From: CAYRFF01 sp964436125
Lineage (GTDB): Bacteria > Bacteroidota > Bacteroidia > Chitinophagales > Saprospiraceae
Direction: 5' to 3'
Assembly (NCBI GenBank): GCA_964436125.1
Contig: CAYTBT010000006.1
Span: forward strand, 42,704-106,703
DNA length: 64,000 nt
Positions within the stretch are counted from its first letter, which is position 1, and each line of letters starts with the position of its first letter. A program made the translations under genes and the position numbers. The notes under the pieces were generated by a model. It was not told the origin of the DNA and did not search any database. It saw only the letters and a program-made list of their open reading frames with translations. Positions 1-9,504 of this stretch are shown piece by piece.

Positions 1-1
1 T

Positions 2-1081
2 ATGGATACTGAAGAAGGAAATTATATTGAAGGAACCGGAGTGGGAAACATAATACTCGATCTGAAACGGTCCGGGGACATCAGCATGTATGGAACCTAT
101 AATATCAGTTCGGGTACATATCACTACGCATTTAACTTAATTAATCGGACTTTTACGGTACAAGAAGGCGGATACGTCAGATGGAGTGGTGATCCACTCG
201 ATGCTGAGATGAATGTCGTAGCCGAATATCTTACATATACTTCACCCTATACGCTCATTGCCAATTATCAACTCAATGCACAAGATGTATCCGCGACCCC
301 GGTGTATGTTACCATCCATCTACGTGGCCCTATACTTCACCCAGAAATTAATTTTGATATCCGATTGCCGGAAGTGCAGGGTGAAATCCGCGCTTATGTA
401 GATAATGCACTCGCATCCTTGCGTAGCGACCAGTCCAAGCTCGATTTTCAAGCTGTATCACTCTTGACAGTAGGCGAATTCTGGCCGGAGAATAAGGTCG
501 GAACAGGCATTGTGTTCTCCGGTGGGGCCAATACCGTAACGGGCTTTATTTCAAGTCAGGTATCGGGCTTTCTTTCATATATCGTCAATCAGGCATTGAG
601 CGACGTCTCATTTGTCGATAATGTTCTTGTCGATGTACAGTACAACCTCAACAATGATATTACAGCAGACAATCTCAATCAGATCGGAGCAAAGGAAGTA
701 CAGATGAATCTACGCGGCTTCTTGTTCAATGATCGTGTTATTCTCGATGTAGGAGGTAATTATGTAGAAGATGATGCCCTTGCTGCCGGTTCTTATGTTA
801 CGGGAAACTTCGCCATTCAATATGTTCTTACTGAAGACAGGAGACTCCGCGTCAACGTCTATTCCAATTCCGATCACACACTTGAAGGTTACCGCATTAA
901 AAGTGGTGTGGGACTTAAATATCAACGGGAATTCAACTCATTCGAATCTTTATTTGCCAGTATGCGATCTTCCATAATCAAAGCCTACCATGAAAAAACA
1001 GGGCGCAAGAAAAATAAAGCGAAGCACAAGGAAAAAATAGATGACTCCGGCGTATTACCCAAGAAAAGCAAGCTTGAATAA
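2..1081 (+). CDS. tamB: TamB-like translocation/assembly module, C-terminal part (5' truncated by window)
   Basis: This is the C-terminal 359 residues of a TamB/DUF490-family protein; the reading frame is open to the left window edge, so the first Met is probably not the start. TamB proteins bridge inner and outer membranes and take part in outer-membrane protein or lipid delivery. The visible part has beta-rich repeats ending in the family's C-terminal domain, with a motif like VTIHLRGPILHPEINFDIRLP, then VGEFWPENKVGTG and a stretch describing an outer-membrane-like barrel (LRGFLFNDRVILDVGGNY). The tail is lysine-rich (KKNKAKHKEK). Bacteroidota TamB usually pairs with a TamA/TamL barrel, which would lie upstream, outside the window. 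The family call is firm; length and start cannot be judged. Confidence 0.85.
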   Translation: MDTEEGNYIEGTGVGNIILDLKRSGDISMYGTYNISSGTYHYAFNLINRTFTVQEGGYVRWSGDPLDAEMNVVAEYLTYTSPYTLIANYQLNAQDVSATPVYVTIHLRGPILHPEINFDIRLPEVQGEIRAYVDNALASLRSDQSKLDFQAVSLLTVGEFWPENKVGTGIVFSGGANTVTGFISSQVSGFLSYIVNQALSDVSFVDNVLVDVQYNLNNDITADNLNQIGAKEVQMNLRGFLFNDRVILDVGGNYVEDDALAAGSYVTGNFAIQYVLTEDRRLRVNVYSNSDHTLEGYRIKSGVGLKYQREFNSFESLFASMRSSIIKAYHEKTGRKKNKAKHKEKIDDSGVLPKKSKLE

Positions 1082-1187
1082 TAATAAAAGGTCCGTCTTG
1101 TTCAGAGAGGATATACCATAAAATAAAACTATTTTTACTTCCTCCGTGTTTTTTAAGTTCAGAATTATGTGAAGAATCTATGCCACC

Positions 1188-3575
1188 ATGAAAAATGCCC
1201 AGATATATCCCTTTCATAGCACTGATGAGCTCCAATACGACAATGTCTTGTATGAAATAGGGCAGTATTGCCTTTCAACGATAACGCGTGAGAAAGTCAA
1301 ATTAATATCACCCATCACGCATCTGCCTTCTATCCATAAATTCTTAAAACAGACGGAAGAATGTATGGAGGCCATTACTAGTGATGAAAATATAGGAATC
1401 GCAGAACTAGAGGATATAGAACCGCTCCTTCCGCGTCTTCAGATAAAGGATTATATTTTGTCCGGAGAGGAATTGCTCAGTATTATCAGGCTATTACGTT
1501 GTCGCAAGGCCGTTCAAGCTTTTCTCAATCAAAAAGAATGGGCAGAAAAATACCCACGGCTAAGTCAACTTCTCGACGGTCCATTTCCACCCGATGAACT
1601 ACTGATCTTTATCGATGAAATATATGATGAAAAAGGAGAGTTAAAGGAAAATGCATCTCCGGAACTCGTGCGGATACATCGTTCCATAAATAGAAAACAA
1701 GGTGATATCGCAGGGCAATTTAAATCCGTCCTCAAGAAATACAGAGAAATGGGATATCTTCACGATACCGAGGAGTCCATAAGAAATGGTAGGCGTGTCT
1801 TATGTATAAATGCTGCCCACAAAAGAAAAATAGAAGGGATATATCATGATGAATCTACTTCCGGTAAGACAATTTTTATTGAACCGAGTGAGATTATTCC
1901 GTCCAATAATGATTTATTCCGCCTCTATAAGGAAAGAGAAAAAGAGAAAAAACGCCTCCTTAAACTCACCACGCAGAAAGTAGCAGAAATTGCTGACGAC
2001 TTGCCCATTTACCAGAATTTAATGACCTGGTATGAATTAATCTATGCCAAAGCAAGATATGCGCTCAGCATTAACGGGGAAATCCCCAATGTCGTTAACA
2101 AACCCATGCTCGACATCAGAAATGGGAAACATCCTATCCTCTACTTAAAGAATAAAGGCTCCAATAAAAAAACAATTCCATTTAGCCTTGAACTCAATGA
2201 AGAAGACAGAGTACTCCTTGTCTCCGGTCCCAATGCCGGTGGAAAGTCAATTCTCTTGAAAGCTGTGGGCCTCATGCAACTCATGATTCAGAGTGGAATA
2301 CCCGTTCCGGTGCATGAGAATTCTACATTTGGACTATTCTATAAGTTTTTTATCGATATCGGCGACCATCAATCCGTTGAAGACGATTTATCTACATACA
2401 GTTCACACTTGAAATATATGAAAAATGCTCTGCGCCGCGCAGATAAGAGAAGCATGATTCTCTATGATGAATTTGGCTCCGGGACCGATCCTCATCTAGG
2501 TGGCGCAATAGCTGAAGCCGTGCTAGGTCTGCTTATGAAGAGGAAGGTGATGGGAATGGTAACAAGCCATTATGGAAATTTAAAAACATTTGCATCAAGC
2601 CACAAGCATATCTTGAATGGCGCTTTATTATTTAATGACCGGGTCTTAAAACCTACCTACCAACTTAAGATCGGTGAACCGGGTTCGTCCTATGCATTTG
2701 AAATATCAAAGAATATCGGCCTTCCTAAGCACATTATCCGCTCCGCGCGGAAGCTAGCGGGAACTGAGCTCAGCAATGTCGAGGATCTTCTAGGCAGCTT
2801 GCAGAAGGAAAAGCAGATTATTGCTGAAAAGACCGCTGAATTAAAAGCGAGGGAGAAGCAGCTTGATAATCTGAGGAAAACATACGACCACTTGCAATCG
2901 GAGCTCGAGGTCAGAAGGAAAAGGATGAAAATGGAAGCCAAGGAAAATGCCTTGCAATACCTCCTCAAGCAAGAACATGAAATAAATGAACTTATAAATG
3001 CGATAAAGGAAGAGAGGAGCTTGGAGAAAGCTGAAAAACTCAAGACGCAGCTTAAGCATAAGCAAACAACAGCTATTAAGCAGATTAATAAACTTGAAGA
3101 AGAGGTGTTGAAGAGTGATGACTCTAGTGCTCAGATTGTAGAAGGAAGCAGAGTTAAAATGAGAAGAGGAGATGGATTGGAAGGAATCGTTGAAAAAATT
3201 CACGGGAAAATTGCCCAGGTTATAATCGGCAATATGCGCATGGAAGTGCGACTTAAAGACCTCCGTGCTGTCCGTAACACCATAGAAACCAATAAACAAT
3301 CAACCCATATCCTTATAAATAAAGAGAAAAATGTAAAATCCAAGATAGACATCAGGGGACTCAGTAAAAAAGATGCAGGGGATCTCCTAGAAAATTTTCT
3401 TGACAAAGCGCTGATAGCCGACCTGCCTACGGTGGAAATTATCCATGGAAAAGGCACAGGAGTTCTCCGTAATCTGACAAAAGAAATCAGCAAGCAGTAC
3501 AAGGATATCACTGAAATCCTCCATCCTCCCGCGGAAGAAGGAGGCATAGGAAAGACGATCATACATCTCGGATAA
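1188..3575 (+). CDS. mutS2: MutS2 family DNA mismatch/recombination ATPase with Smr domain
   Basis: A 795-aa MutS2 homologue. The family restrains homologous recombination or rescues collided ribosomes; it does not do classical mismatch repair. Visible parts are an N-terminal MutS core, a Walker A motif GPNAGGKS near residue 348, a Walker B segment ILYDEFGSGTDP near 424, a long lysine/glutamate-rich coiled coil (about 510-640), a KOW-like segment, and a C-terminal Smr domain (about 715-795) with IDIRGLS and HGKGTGVL. The length is usual for the family. The ATG at 1188 gives the standard N-terminus. No strong Shine-Dalgarno is present, as expected in Bacteroidota. It follows the TamB gene after 106 bases and converges with ndk. 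Confidence 0.95.
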   Translation: MKNAQIYPFHSTDELQYDNVLYEIGQYCLSTITREKVKLISPITHLPSIHKFLKQTEECMEAITSDENIGIAELEDIEPLLPRLQIKDYILSGEELLSIIRLLRCRKAVQAFLNQKEWAEKYPRLSQLLDGPFPPDELLIFIDEIYDEKGELKENASPELVRIHRSINRKQGDIAGQFKSVLKKYREMGYLHDTEESIRNGRRVLCINAAHKRKIEGIYHDESTSGKTIFIEPSEIIPSNNDLFRLYKEREKEKKRLLKLTTQKVAEIADDLPIYQNLMTWYELIYAKARYALSINGEIPNVVNKPMLDIRNGKHPILYLKNKGSNKKTIPFSLELNEEDRVLLVSGPNAGGKSILLKAVGLMQLMIQSGIPVPVHENSTFGLFYKFFIDIGDHQSVEDDLSTYSSHLKYMKNALRRADKRSMILYDEFGSGTDPHLGGAIAEAVLGLLMKRKVMGMVTSHYGNLKTFASSHKHILNGALLFNDRVLKPTYQLKIGEPGSSYAFEISKNIGLPKHIIRSARKLAGTELSNVEDLLGSLQKEKQIIAEKTAELKAREKQLDNLRKTYDHLQSELEVRRKRMKMEAKENALQYLLKQEHEINELINAIKEERSLEKAEKLKTQLKHKQTTAIKQINKLEEEVLKSDDSSAQIVEGSRVKMRRGDGLEGIVEKIHGKIAQVIIGNMRMEVRLKDLRAVRNTIETNKQSTHILINKEKNVKSKIDIRGLSKKDAGDLLENFLDKALIADLPTVEIIHGKGTGVLRNLTKEISKQYKDITEILHPPAEEGGIGKTIIHLG

Positions 3576-3618
3576 ACAAAATCTCAGAGAGCAAATACTC
3601 CCCGAGATTATGTTTATC
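3571..3618. terminator. Hairpin between convergent mutS2 and ndk
   Basis: GATAAACA at 3571-3578 and ATCTC at 3581-3585 pair with GAGAT at 3604-3608 and TGTTTATC at 3611-3618. The mutS2 stop codon lies in the left arm. There is no clear T-run, so termination on either strand is an inference from the hairpin and the convergent layout. Confidence 0.4.
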
Positions 3619-3662
3619 GTGTTTCACGATGTAATGCTAGTACTTATCGGGACAAAAGCGAG

Positions 3663-4085
3663 TTAACGAAACATTTCTACTCGTGCAAAATGAAAAGAAG
3701 CCTCAATCTGCGCATTTTCATCTGAGTCCGCGCCATGTACCGCATTCTCACCTATACTCGTTGCGTATAAAGCTCTTATTGTACCTTCAGCGGCCTCTTC
3801 CGGATTGGTCGCACCTATCAAAGTACGGAAATCTTCCACCGCATTATCCTTTTCAAGTACAGCAGCCACGATAGGTCCACTACTCATAAATTCTACCAGC
3901 TCGCCATAAAAAGGACGTTCTTTATGCACGGTATAAAATTCACCGGCTTTTTCAGCTGATAATCGAGTGTATTTCATTGCAATTATCTTAAAACCAGCCT
4001 CATTAATCTTGTTCAGAATAGCACCAATGTGTCCATTTTTTACAGCATCGGGCTTGATCATTGTAAAAGTGATATTTCCAGCCAT
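3663..4085 (-). CDS. ndk: Nucleoside diphosphate kinase
   Basis: A 140-aa protein of the normal length for NDK, which transfers the gamma-phosphate from ATP to other (d)NDPs through a phosphohistidine. It opens with FTMIKPDAVKNGHIG and carries the active-site motif NAVHGADSDENA, with the catalytic histidine at residue 117. The usual RPFYGELVEFMSSGP segment is also present. The gene stands alone on the minus strand, converging with mutS2 and diverging from nrnA. A TACATTTG box lies about 35 bases upstream of the ATG. Nothing is unusual in the protein. Confidence 0.97.
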   Translation of the reverse strand: MAGNITFTMIKPDAVKNGHIGAILNKINEAGFKIIAMKYTRLSAEKAGEFYTVHKERPFYGELVEFMSSGPIVAAVLEKDNAVEDFRTLIGATNPEEAAEGTIRALYATSIGENAVHGADSDENAQIEASFHFARVEMFR

Positions 4086-4119
4086 ATATTCATTATTTTA
4101 AGCATTTTGAAATCTTGCG

Positions 4120-4127
4120 CAAATGTA
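4120..4127 (-). promoter_or_regulatory. Candidate -7 box of ndk promoter
   Basis: On the minus strand this reads TACATTTG, an exact match to the Bacteroidota -7 consensus TAnnTTTG, 35 bases before the ndk ATG. No convincing TTG -33 element is seen at 19-21 bases. The box runs into CGCAAGA, so the region also resembles the dispersed ATTTGCGNAAGC word with one mismatch. Confidence 0.45.
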
Positions 4128-4189
4128 GTGATTTTTGATAATTAAGAAAGGAATTAGGATAACTAACAGAAATATTAGAAATTTGAGCT

Positions 4190-5221
4190 ATGAATAGAAT
4201 TTTACCCGATATCAATGAACTGCAATCGGCACTTGCTCTGCCTCAAGATGTTGTGATTATCAGCCACAGAAATCCAGATGGCGATGCGCTCGGTTCATCC
4301 CTTGCATGGGCCTTGCTCCTGCAGAAATTTCATCATTCTGTAACAGTTGTCATGCCGAGTGAATATCCGCTGGCTTTTAATTGGCTACCTGAGGTTAATA
4401 AGATTAAAATATACGATATCGAGCCAGAGTCCTGTATTGAAGTCATACATAAAGCAAGCATGATTTGTTGTTTGGATTTTAATGGATTAGACAGGATTGA
4501 CAAATTGGGTAATGAGCTTGCCAAGGTAAAAGAGAATAAAACTCTTCTCATGGTCGATCATCATCTTGACCCAGAGCCATTTGCCGATATTATGTACAGC
4601 GATAGCAGTGCTAGTTCAACTTGTGAGATGATATTTAAGCTTACGCAAATGTGTGGCTGGGAAAGCTCCATTGATGAGAGAATTGCCCAATGTTTATACA
4701 CAGGCATCATTACAGATACCGGTTCTTTTCACCACGCAACTTCCCCTGAATTATTCAAGGTATGTGCATCTCTCGCTGAGTATGACATTGATGAACAAGC
4801 GATACACGATAATATTTTTCAGAATCAGACGGAAAAACAGATGCGTCTCCTGGGACATTGCCTTGTCAATCGCATGGAAATAATCTCCGAACTCAGAACG
4901 GGAATCATAACTCTCAGCAAGAAAGATTATGAAGAATTTGAAATAGAAAGGGGAGACACTGAAGGTATTGTAAATTATCTTTTGATGATTAAAAAAGTCT
5001 CCGTAGCTGCCTTTATCACAGAACAACCGACAATCATCAAATTCTCCTTCCGCTCCAAAGGAAATATATCAGTTCAAGAACTGGCTAGAGATAATTTTAA
5101 TGGAGGCGGACATAAGAATGCAGCTGGTGGATCCATGTACGCAAGTCTAGAACATGCAGTGGATAAATTTAAACACGTTGTTCCATTTTATATCGGCTCC
5201 CTGAAATCTTTCAAGTTGTGA
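4190..5221 (+). CDS. nrnA: DHH/DHHA1 phosphoesterase, NrnA-like (nanoRNase / pAp phosphatase)
   Basis: A 343-aa DHH-family phosphoesterase of the NrnA type, which degrades 2-5 nt RNAs and often dephosphorylates 3'-phosphoadenosine 5'-phosphate. Motif I is SHRNPDGDALGSS (residues 25-37), the DHH signature is D123-H124-H125, and the C-terminal DHHA1 substrate-binding loop is GGGHKNAAGG (from 305). Length and order of motifs are standard. The stop overlaps the GTG start of the next gene by four bases (GTGA), so the two are probably translated together. It opens a run of closely packed genes reaching at least to 10.05 kb. Confidence 0.9.
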   Translation: MNRILPDINELQSALALPQDVVIISHRNPDGDALGSSLAWALLLQKFHHSVTVVMPSEYPLAFNWLPEVNKIKIYDIEPESCIEVIHKASMICCLDFNGLDRIDKLGNELAKVKENKTLLMVDHHLDPEPFADIMYSDSSASSTCEMIFKLTQMCGWESSIDERIAQCLYTGIITDTGSFHHATSPELFKVCASLAEYDIDEQAIHDNIFQNQTEKQMRLLGHCLVNRMEIISELRTGIITLSKKDYEEFEIERGDTEGIVNYLLMIKKVSVAAFITEQPTIIKFSFRSKGNISVQELARDNFNGGGHKNAAGGSMYASLEHAVDKFKHVVPFYIGSLKSFKL

Positions 5222-6048
5222 AGCTGCAAAGGCATGGTTTCTTGGCTCTTTATGCCGGCATTGCCATTCTATTCTGTTTTATGGCTTGCACAACGGATAA
5301 AGAGACGCTTATCTGGCATGGTTATAGGATTGATTTCATCCACGATGCGCCCTCTGAAACTGCCCGGGTAGGTGATATTATTTACTATAGCTATGTACAT
5401 GGCATGGATACTTCAACAACTGGGCATTCCTATCTTATGGGACCTGCTTCCACGGTCTTTCACACAGATAATCCACTGCCGTATGCATTATTCCTCGGTA
5501 GCCCGGGCGATACCTTGCGTATAAGTCCGCTTGATAGCACTGCAAAGAAAGATTACCCAAGATCTCTCATAGCAATACGGGAAATAATTGACGCAAAGAC
5601 ATTTGCCGAAAGGCAGATAAAAAAGGCCCTGGGAACAATTCCGCATCCACTCCTCAGTAAAAAGCAGAAAAAGGAAGCTATTGCCCTTAGTAAGCGGTTA
5701 AAAATCAAGAAAGATAGCTGCACTTTCTTGGGAAAAGGGATGTATATGTGTATCATCAGGAAGGGAAGTAAGATCTTGCCGACCGATGGAGATCTTATCG
5801 CTGTATATACGATGACAATACTTGCCGATAAAACAAAAGTTGTTGAGAATAATTACACTATTGATGAACCGCTCGTTATTCAAGCTGGTTCTGATAAGAT
5901 AATTGATGGCTGGAATTATGCCTTGAATTACATCGCGCGAGGAGCTCGTGTTCTACTCTATATCCCGGCAGAAGAGGCCTATGGAGAATATGGCACGAGC
6001 GATATCCCGCCACATAGCGATTTAATCTATTTAATGGATATATATTAA
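5218..6048 (+). CDS. FKBP-type peptidyl-prolyl isomerase-like lipoprotein
   Basis: A 276-aa predicted lipoprotein. The signal peptide ends in FCFMAC, with the lipid-bearing cysteine at residue 24. The C-terminal ~90 residues look like an FKBP domain, with GWNYALNYIARG, LLYIPAEEAYGEYG and IPPHSDLIYLMDIY matching the family core, so a periplasmic or outer-membrane folding role is likely. The middle part contains no recognised domain. The GTG start at 5218 overlaps the nrnA stop and is supported by the complete signal peptide that follows. prfB begins 11 bases downstream. Whether the isomerase site is active cannot be decided by eye. Confidence 0.8.
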   Translation: MKLQRHGFLALYAGIAILFCFMACTTDKETLIWHGYRIDFIHDAPSETARVGDIIYYSYVHGMDTSTTGHSYLMGPASTVFHTDNPLPYALFLGSPGDTLRISPLDSTAKKDYPRSLIAIREIIDAKTFAERQIKKALGTIPHPLLSKKQKKEAIALSKRLKIKKDSCTFLGKGMYMCIIRKGSKILPTDGDLIAVYTMTILADKTKVVENNYTIDEPLVIQAGSDKIIDGWNYALNYIARGARVLLYIPAEEAYGEYGTSDIPPHSDLIYLMDIY

Positions 6049-6059
6049 AATAACATAAT

Positions 6060-7152
6060 ATGACTAAGGAGGAATTGAATGAGCTGAAAGAACGATTATT
6101 GACCCTAAAACAATATCTTTGACGTCGATTATAGGAAGAATGAAATTCATGATCTCGAGCAGAAGTCGATGAATCCGGATTTCTGGAACAATTCTACTGA
6201 AGCGCAGAAAATCATGAAAGAATTGAATCGACACAAGGGCTTTGTGGACTTGTATGAGAAATTAAACACCTCTATTGAAGATATCGAGGTAATTTATGAA
6301 TTCTTGCAAGAAGGTGAGGGCTCAGAGGAAGAGCTGGAAAGTCGATATAATGCGCTTAAAGAAGAGCTGGACGAGGTCGAGTTTAAATCTACCTTGAATA
6401 AGGAGGAGGATGAGCTTGATTGCATTCTAGAAATAAATGCCGGAGCGGGAGGTACAGAGAGTTGTGACTGGTCGGAAATGCTGCTCAGAATGTACACGAT
6501 GTGGGCGGAAAGCCAAGGCTTTAAAATCAGTATTCTGAATCGTCAAGATGGTGATGTTGCAGGAATTAAAAGCGTAACGATGGAAATATCCGGGGACTAT
6601 GCATTCGGTCTATTACAAGGGGAGAATGGTGTCCACCGACTAGTACGTGTAAGTCCTTTTAATGCTCAAGGCAAGCGTATGACTAGTTTTTCATCGGTAT
6701 TTGTGCATCCTTTAATCGATGATACCATTGAAGTTGATGTCAATCCTGCCGACCTTTCCTGGGATACCTTCAGAGCTAGCGGTGCAGGTGGACAGCATGT
6801 GAATAAGACTGAATCAGCTGTGCGGGTAACGCATAAACCTACGGGAATTGTTGCAGAGTGCCAGGAAGAACGATCGCAACACATGAATAGGGATAAAGCT
6901 CTTCAGCTTTTAAAATCCCGGCTGTATGAACTGGAGTTAAAGAAGAAACTGGCAGAAAAAGAACGTATTGAAGAATCCAAGCAAGCCAATGAATGGGGTT
7001 CACAGATACGTTCTTATGTCCTTGATGATCGACGTGTGAAAGATCATCGTACCGGAGCACAGACATCGCAGGTAGATAAAGTGCTCGACGGTGATATTGA
7101 CCTGTTCCTTCAAGCATGGTTATTGCATGATCCTGAAAAGACAGAACATTAA
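6060..7152 (+). CDS. prfB: Peptide chain release factor 2, with programmed +1 frameshift
   Basis: RF2 terminates translation at UAA and UGA. The gene starts at ATG 6060 and reads 20 codons (MTKEELNELKERLLTLKQYL) up to an in-frame TGA at 6120-6122. The slip site is CTT TGA C; skipping T6120 continues as DVDYRKNEIHDLEQKSMNPDFW and gives a 363-aa product, the family's normal size. The codon-recognition motif SPF (in VRVSPFNAQGKRMT) and the catalytic GGQ (GAGGQHVNKTESAVR) are intact. A simple ORF call would start at 6169 and lose the N-terminus. RF2 normally regulates its own level through this frameshift. No AGGGGG-like element sits directly before the slip site. Confidence 0.95.
6114..6123 (+). 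promoter_or_regulatory. prfB +1 recoding site (TAT CTT TGA C)
   Basis: TATCTTTGAC at 6114-6123 is the same slip core known from RF2 genes: a slippery CTT codon followed by a TGA stop with an unfavourable C after it. The two reading frames join exactly here (20 codons before, 343 after). The bases just upstream are ACCCTAAAACAA, without a purine-rich stimulator. Confidence 0.93.
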
Positions 7153-7176
7153 TACTAAAGACAGAACATTAATACT
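7137..7176 (+). repeat. 20-bp tandem duplication over the prfB stop codon
   Basis: The 20-base unit at 7137-7156 is repeated exactly at 7157-7176. The first copy includes the last codons and the TAA of prfB; the second is noncoding. It looks like a recent slippage event. Confidence 0.9.
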
Positions 7177-7204
7177 ATTTGCCATTTAAAATCAGCGGTA
7201 TAAT

Positions 7205-7813
7205 ATGTCCGAGAAAATCATACTGGATAATGTGAATTACATAGCGAGCTATGTTGACTGGAAACAATGCCCTACAGATGGGCTACCACAATATGCATTT
7301 GTCGGCCGATCCAATGTCGGCAAGTCATCACTTATCAATATGTTGACGGGAAGGAAGAAAATTGCACATACCTCCAAGTCTCCCGGAAAAACACGAGCGA
7401 TTAACTTCTTCACGGTGAATGATGAGTGGTATATTGTAGATCTTCCCGGATATGGTTATGCCAAGACATCGAGAAAAATACGCCAGAAATGGCAAAATAT
7501 GGTATTGGATTATCTCGAGTTATCCCAGAGTCTTGTCTGTACATTTGTCCTTGTGGATTCCAGAATACCACCGCAAGAAAAGGATATAAATTTCATGAAG
7601 CATCTTGCGGAGCGCAACGTACCATTTGCAATTATTTATACCAAAACAGATAAGCTCAAGCTGAAGAAACTCAATGAAAATATCCGTCGGATTCAAGATG
7701 AGTTTCTGAAATACTGGGAGTTTATGCCTGAAGAGTTTATCAGTTCAAGTGTAAGTGGGGAAGGGAGAGAAAAAATTCTCAGATTCATCCATGATTTAAA
7801 TAAGAAATTGTGA
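7205..7813 (+). CDS. engB: Ribosome biogenesis GTPase YihA/YsxC (EngB)
   Basis: A 202-aa TRAFAC-class GTPase needed for 50S subunit assembly. Motifs are in order: G1 GRSNVGKS (residues 34-41), G2 region SPGKTRAINFF, G3 DLPGYGYAK (from 79), G4 TKTD (146-149) and the G5-like SSSVSGEG near the C-terminus. Length and motif spacing are typical. Its stop overlaps the GTG of the following acyltransferase gene by four bases, so coupling is likely. It lies 52 bases after prfB in the same run. Confidence 0.95.
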   Translation: MSEKIILDNVNYIASYVDWKQCPTDGLPQYAFVGRSNVGKSSLINMLTGRKKIAHTSKSPGKTRAINFFTVNDEWYIVDLPGYGYAKTSRKIRQKWQNMVLDYLELSQSLVCTFVLVDSRIPPQEKDINFMKHLAERNVPFAIIYTKTDKLKLKKLNENIRRIQDEFLKYWEFMPEEFISSSVSGEGREKILRFIHDLNKKL

Positions 7814-9498
7814 GTAAAGGTATTTTAAAAGAATCGATTTATCGCGAGAGATTGTATCCTGATCTGAGAGACTGGAGTGTTTATCGGATGCATAAACACA
7901 AGCAGGATTTTATCCATGAACTCGATAATATCGTGCTGGAATACTTGCAAGAAAAGCACCGAGGTGAGCTTGAAGAGCTCATCAATAAATGTGTTTACAA
8001 GGAAAATGTACGGATAAAAAATAGGCCATGGAAAGTTGATCCACCCAATGATAAACTTTTCTGGAAAAAAGTTAAAAGTGAACTCAAGCTCAATACCAAT
8101 GCCTCTGCTGAGGTTAAAGAGAAGGCAAATTCCGACTTATTACTCAAGATTATTAATCGTTATTCAAGAGAAATAGTAGGAAATTTCAAAATCCCTACCT
8201 TTCAATTTGCCCGTAAATTTACCACTGCATTCTTCGGCAGTGTGTATAACCGCGCTTTTTATCAAGGCATACCGCGATATTGGTGGTCGCGGAAACGCTT
8301 GTTGAAGAAGATGAAAGTCTATGGCGAGGTCGATTTATGCCGCTCTCTATTTGAAAAAGGGACAGTCGTGATGGTTCCCACACACTCATCCAATATTGAC
8401 AGCATACAGATAGGCTTTCTGCTCGATTATATTATCGGGCTTCCACATTTCAGTTATGGCGCCGGATTAAACCTTTACAACTCCGAAATTGCCGCGTATT
8501 TTATGAATCGGCTGGCTGCATATCGCGTGGACAGACGGAAAAAGAATCAGATTTACCTAGAGACCCTGAAGTCCATGTCGCAACTCGCTATACAGAAAGG
8601 GGTAAATAATTTGTTTTTTCCCGGAGGCACTCGCTCTCGTTCAGGAAAAATTGAGAGCCGGCTTAAAAAAGGATTATTATCGACGATTGTTGATGCTCAA
8701 CGGCATAATTTTCAGGAAAAGTCGCAAGAGAAGGTATTTATTGTGCCACTTGTTCTGTCATATCACTCGGTATTTGAGGCACCGGAACTCATTCATCAAC
8801 ATCTGAGGAGAGCCGGTAGAGAAAAATATATCAGTTCGCGTCCCAAAGGTCGCAACCTCTGGCAAATGGTAAAACTTCTCTACAAACTGATGACAAAATC
8901 AAGTGAATTATATGCTTATCTGAGTCACCCGATAGATGTATTTGGCAATCATATTAATGAGAATGGAGATTCCGTCACTGAAAGCGGAGATCCGGTGGAT
9001 ATTAAGCAGTATTTTATGTCCGATGGAAAACTGACTCACGACCCACAGAGAGAAAGTATATACACTGGATTGCTTGCTGACAAAATAGAGGAGAGCTATT
9101 ACTCTGACAATATCATCTTGAGTTCACAAGCGCTTGCTTTTTATGTATTTGAATATTGGAGGGAAGAGCATAAACAAATGGAATTTTATGAATTTTTGAG
9201 ATTGAAGCCCAAGGAGTTTCACGTGAGTGTGAAGCGCTTAAAGCCGGGATTTGAGAAGTTTATCGACGCCTTACGGCAAATGTCCTCCGAGGGTAAGTTT
9301 CACCTCCAACCGATATTTGCGGAAGCTACGGATAAAATCATTGCCAATGGCTTAAAACATCTCGGACCGTATCACATAAAATCTCCCTTGTATAAGGATC
9401 GCAATAATTATTTAAGAACGGAGGATATAAGCACTTTATATTATTACCACAACCGACTTGAAGGCTATGATATCGCTGTTTGTGTCGCGTATAAATAG
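7810..9498 (+). CDS. 1-acyl-glycerol-3-phosphate / glycerol-3-phosphate acyltransferase-like protein
   Basis: A 562-aa protein with a PlsC/PlsB-type acyltransferase domain in the middle. The catalytic HX4D motif is HSSNID (H192, D197), followed by FPGGTRSRSG near residue 270, the glycerol-phosphate binding block. The protein is longer than PlsC (~250 aa) and shorter than PlsB (~800 aa), with extra N- and C-terminal helical parts. It probably acylates a phospholipid precursor at the inner membrane; substrate position is unknown. The GTG start at 7810 overlaps engB. One copy of ATTTGCGGAAGC (9315-9326) and one of the longer variant (9268-9281) lie 33 bases apart near its 3' end. Confidence 0.8.
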   Translation: MSKGILKESIYRERLYPDLRDWSVYRMHKHKQDFIHELDNIVLEYLQEKHRGELEELINKCVYKENVRIKNRPWKVDPPNDKLFWKKVKSELKLNTNASAEVKEKANSDLLLKIINRYSREIVGNFKIPTFQFARKFTTAFFGSVYNRAFYQGIPRYWWSRKRLLKKMKVYGEVDLCRSLFEKGTVVMVPTHSSNIDSIQIGFLLDYIIGLPHFSYGAGLNLYNSEIAAYFMNRLAAYRVDRRKKNQIYLETLKSMSQLAIQKGVNNLFFPGGTRSRSGKIESRLKKGLLSTIVDAQRHNFQEKSQEKVFIVPLVLSYHSVFEAPELIHQHLRRAGREKYISSRPKGRNLWQMVKLLYKLMTKSSELYAYLSHPIDVFGNHINENGDSVTESGDPVDIKQYFMSDGKLTHDPQRESIYTGLLADKIEESYYSDNIILSSQALAFYVFEYWREEHKQMEFYEFLRLKPKEFHVSVKRLKPGFEKFIDALRQMSSEGKFHLQPIFAEATDKIIANGLKHLGPYHIKSPLYKDRNNYLRTEDISTLYYYHNRLEGYDIAVCVAYK

Positions 9499-9504
9499 GA
9501 GAGT

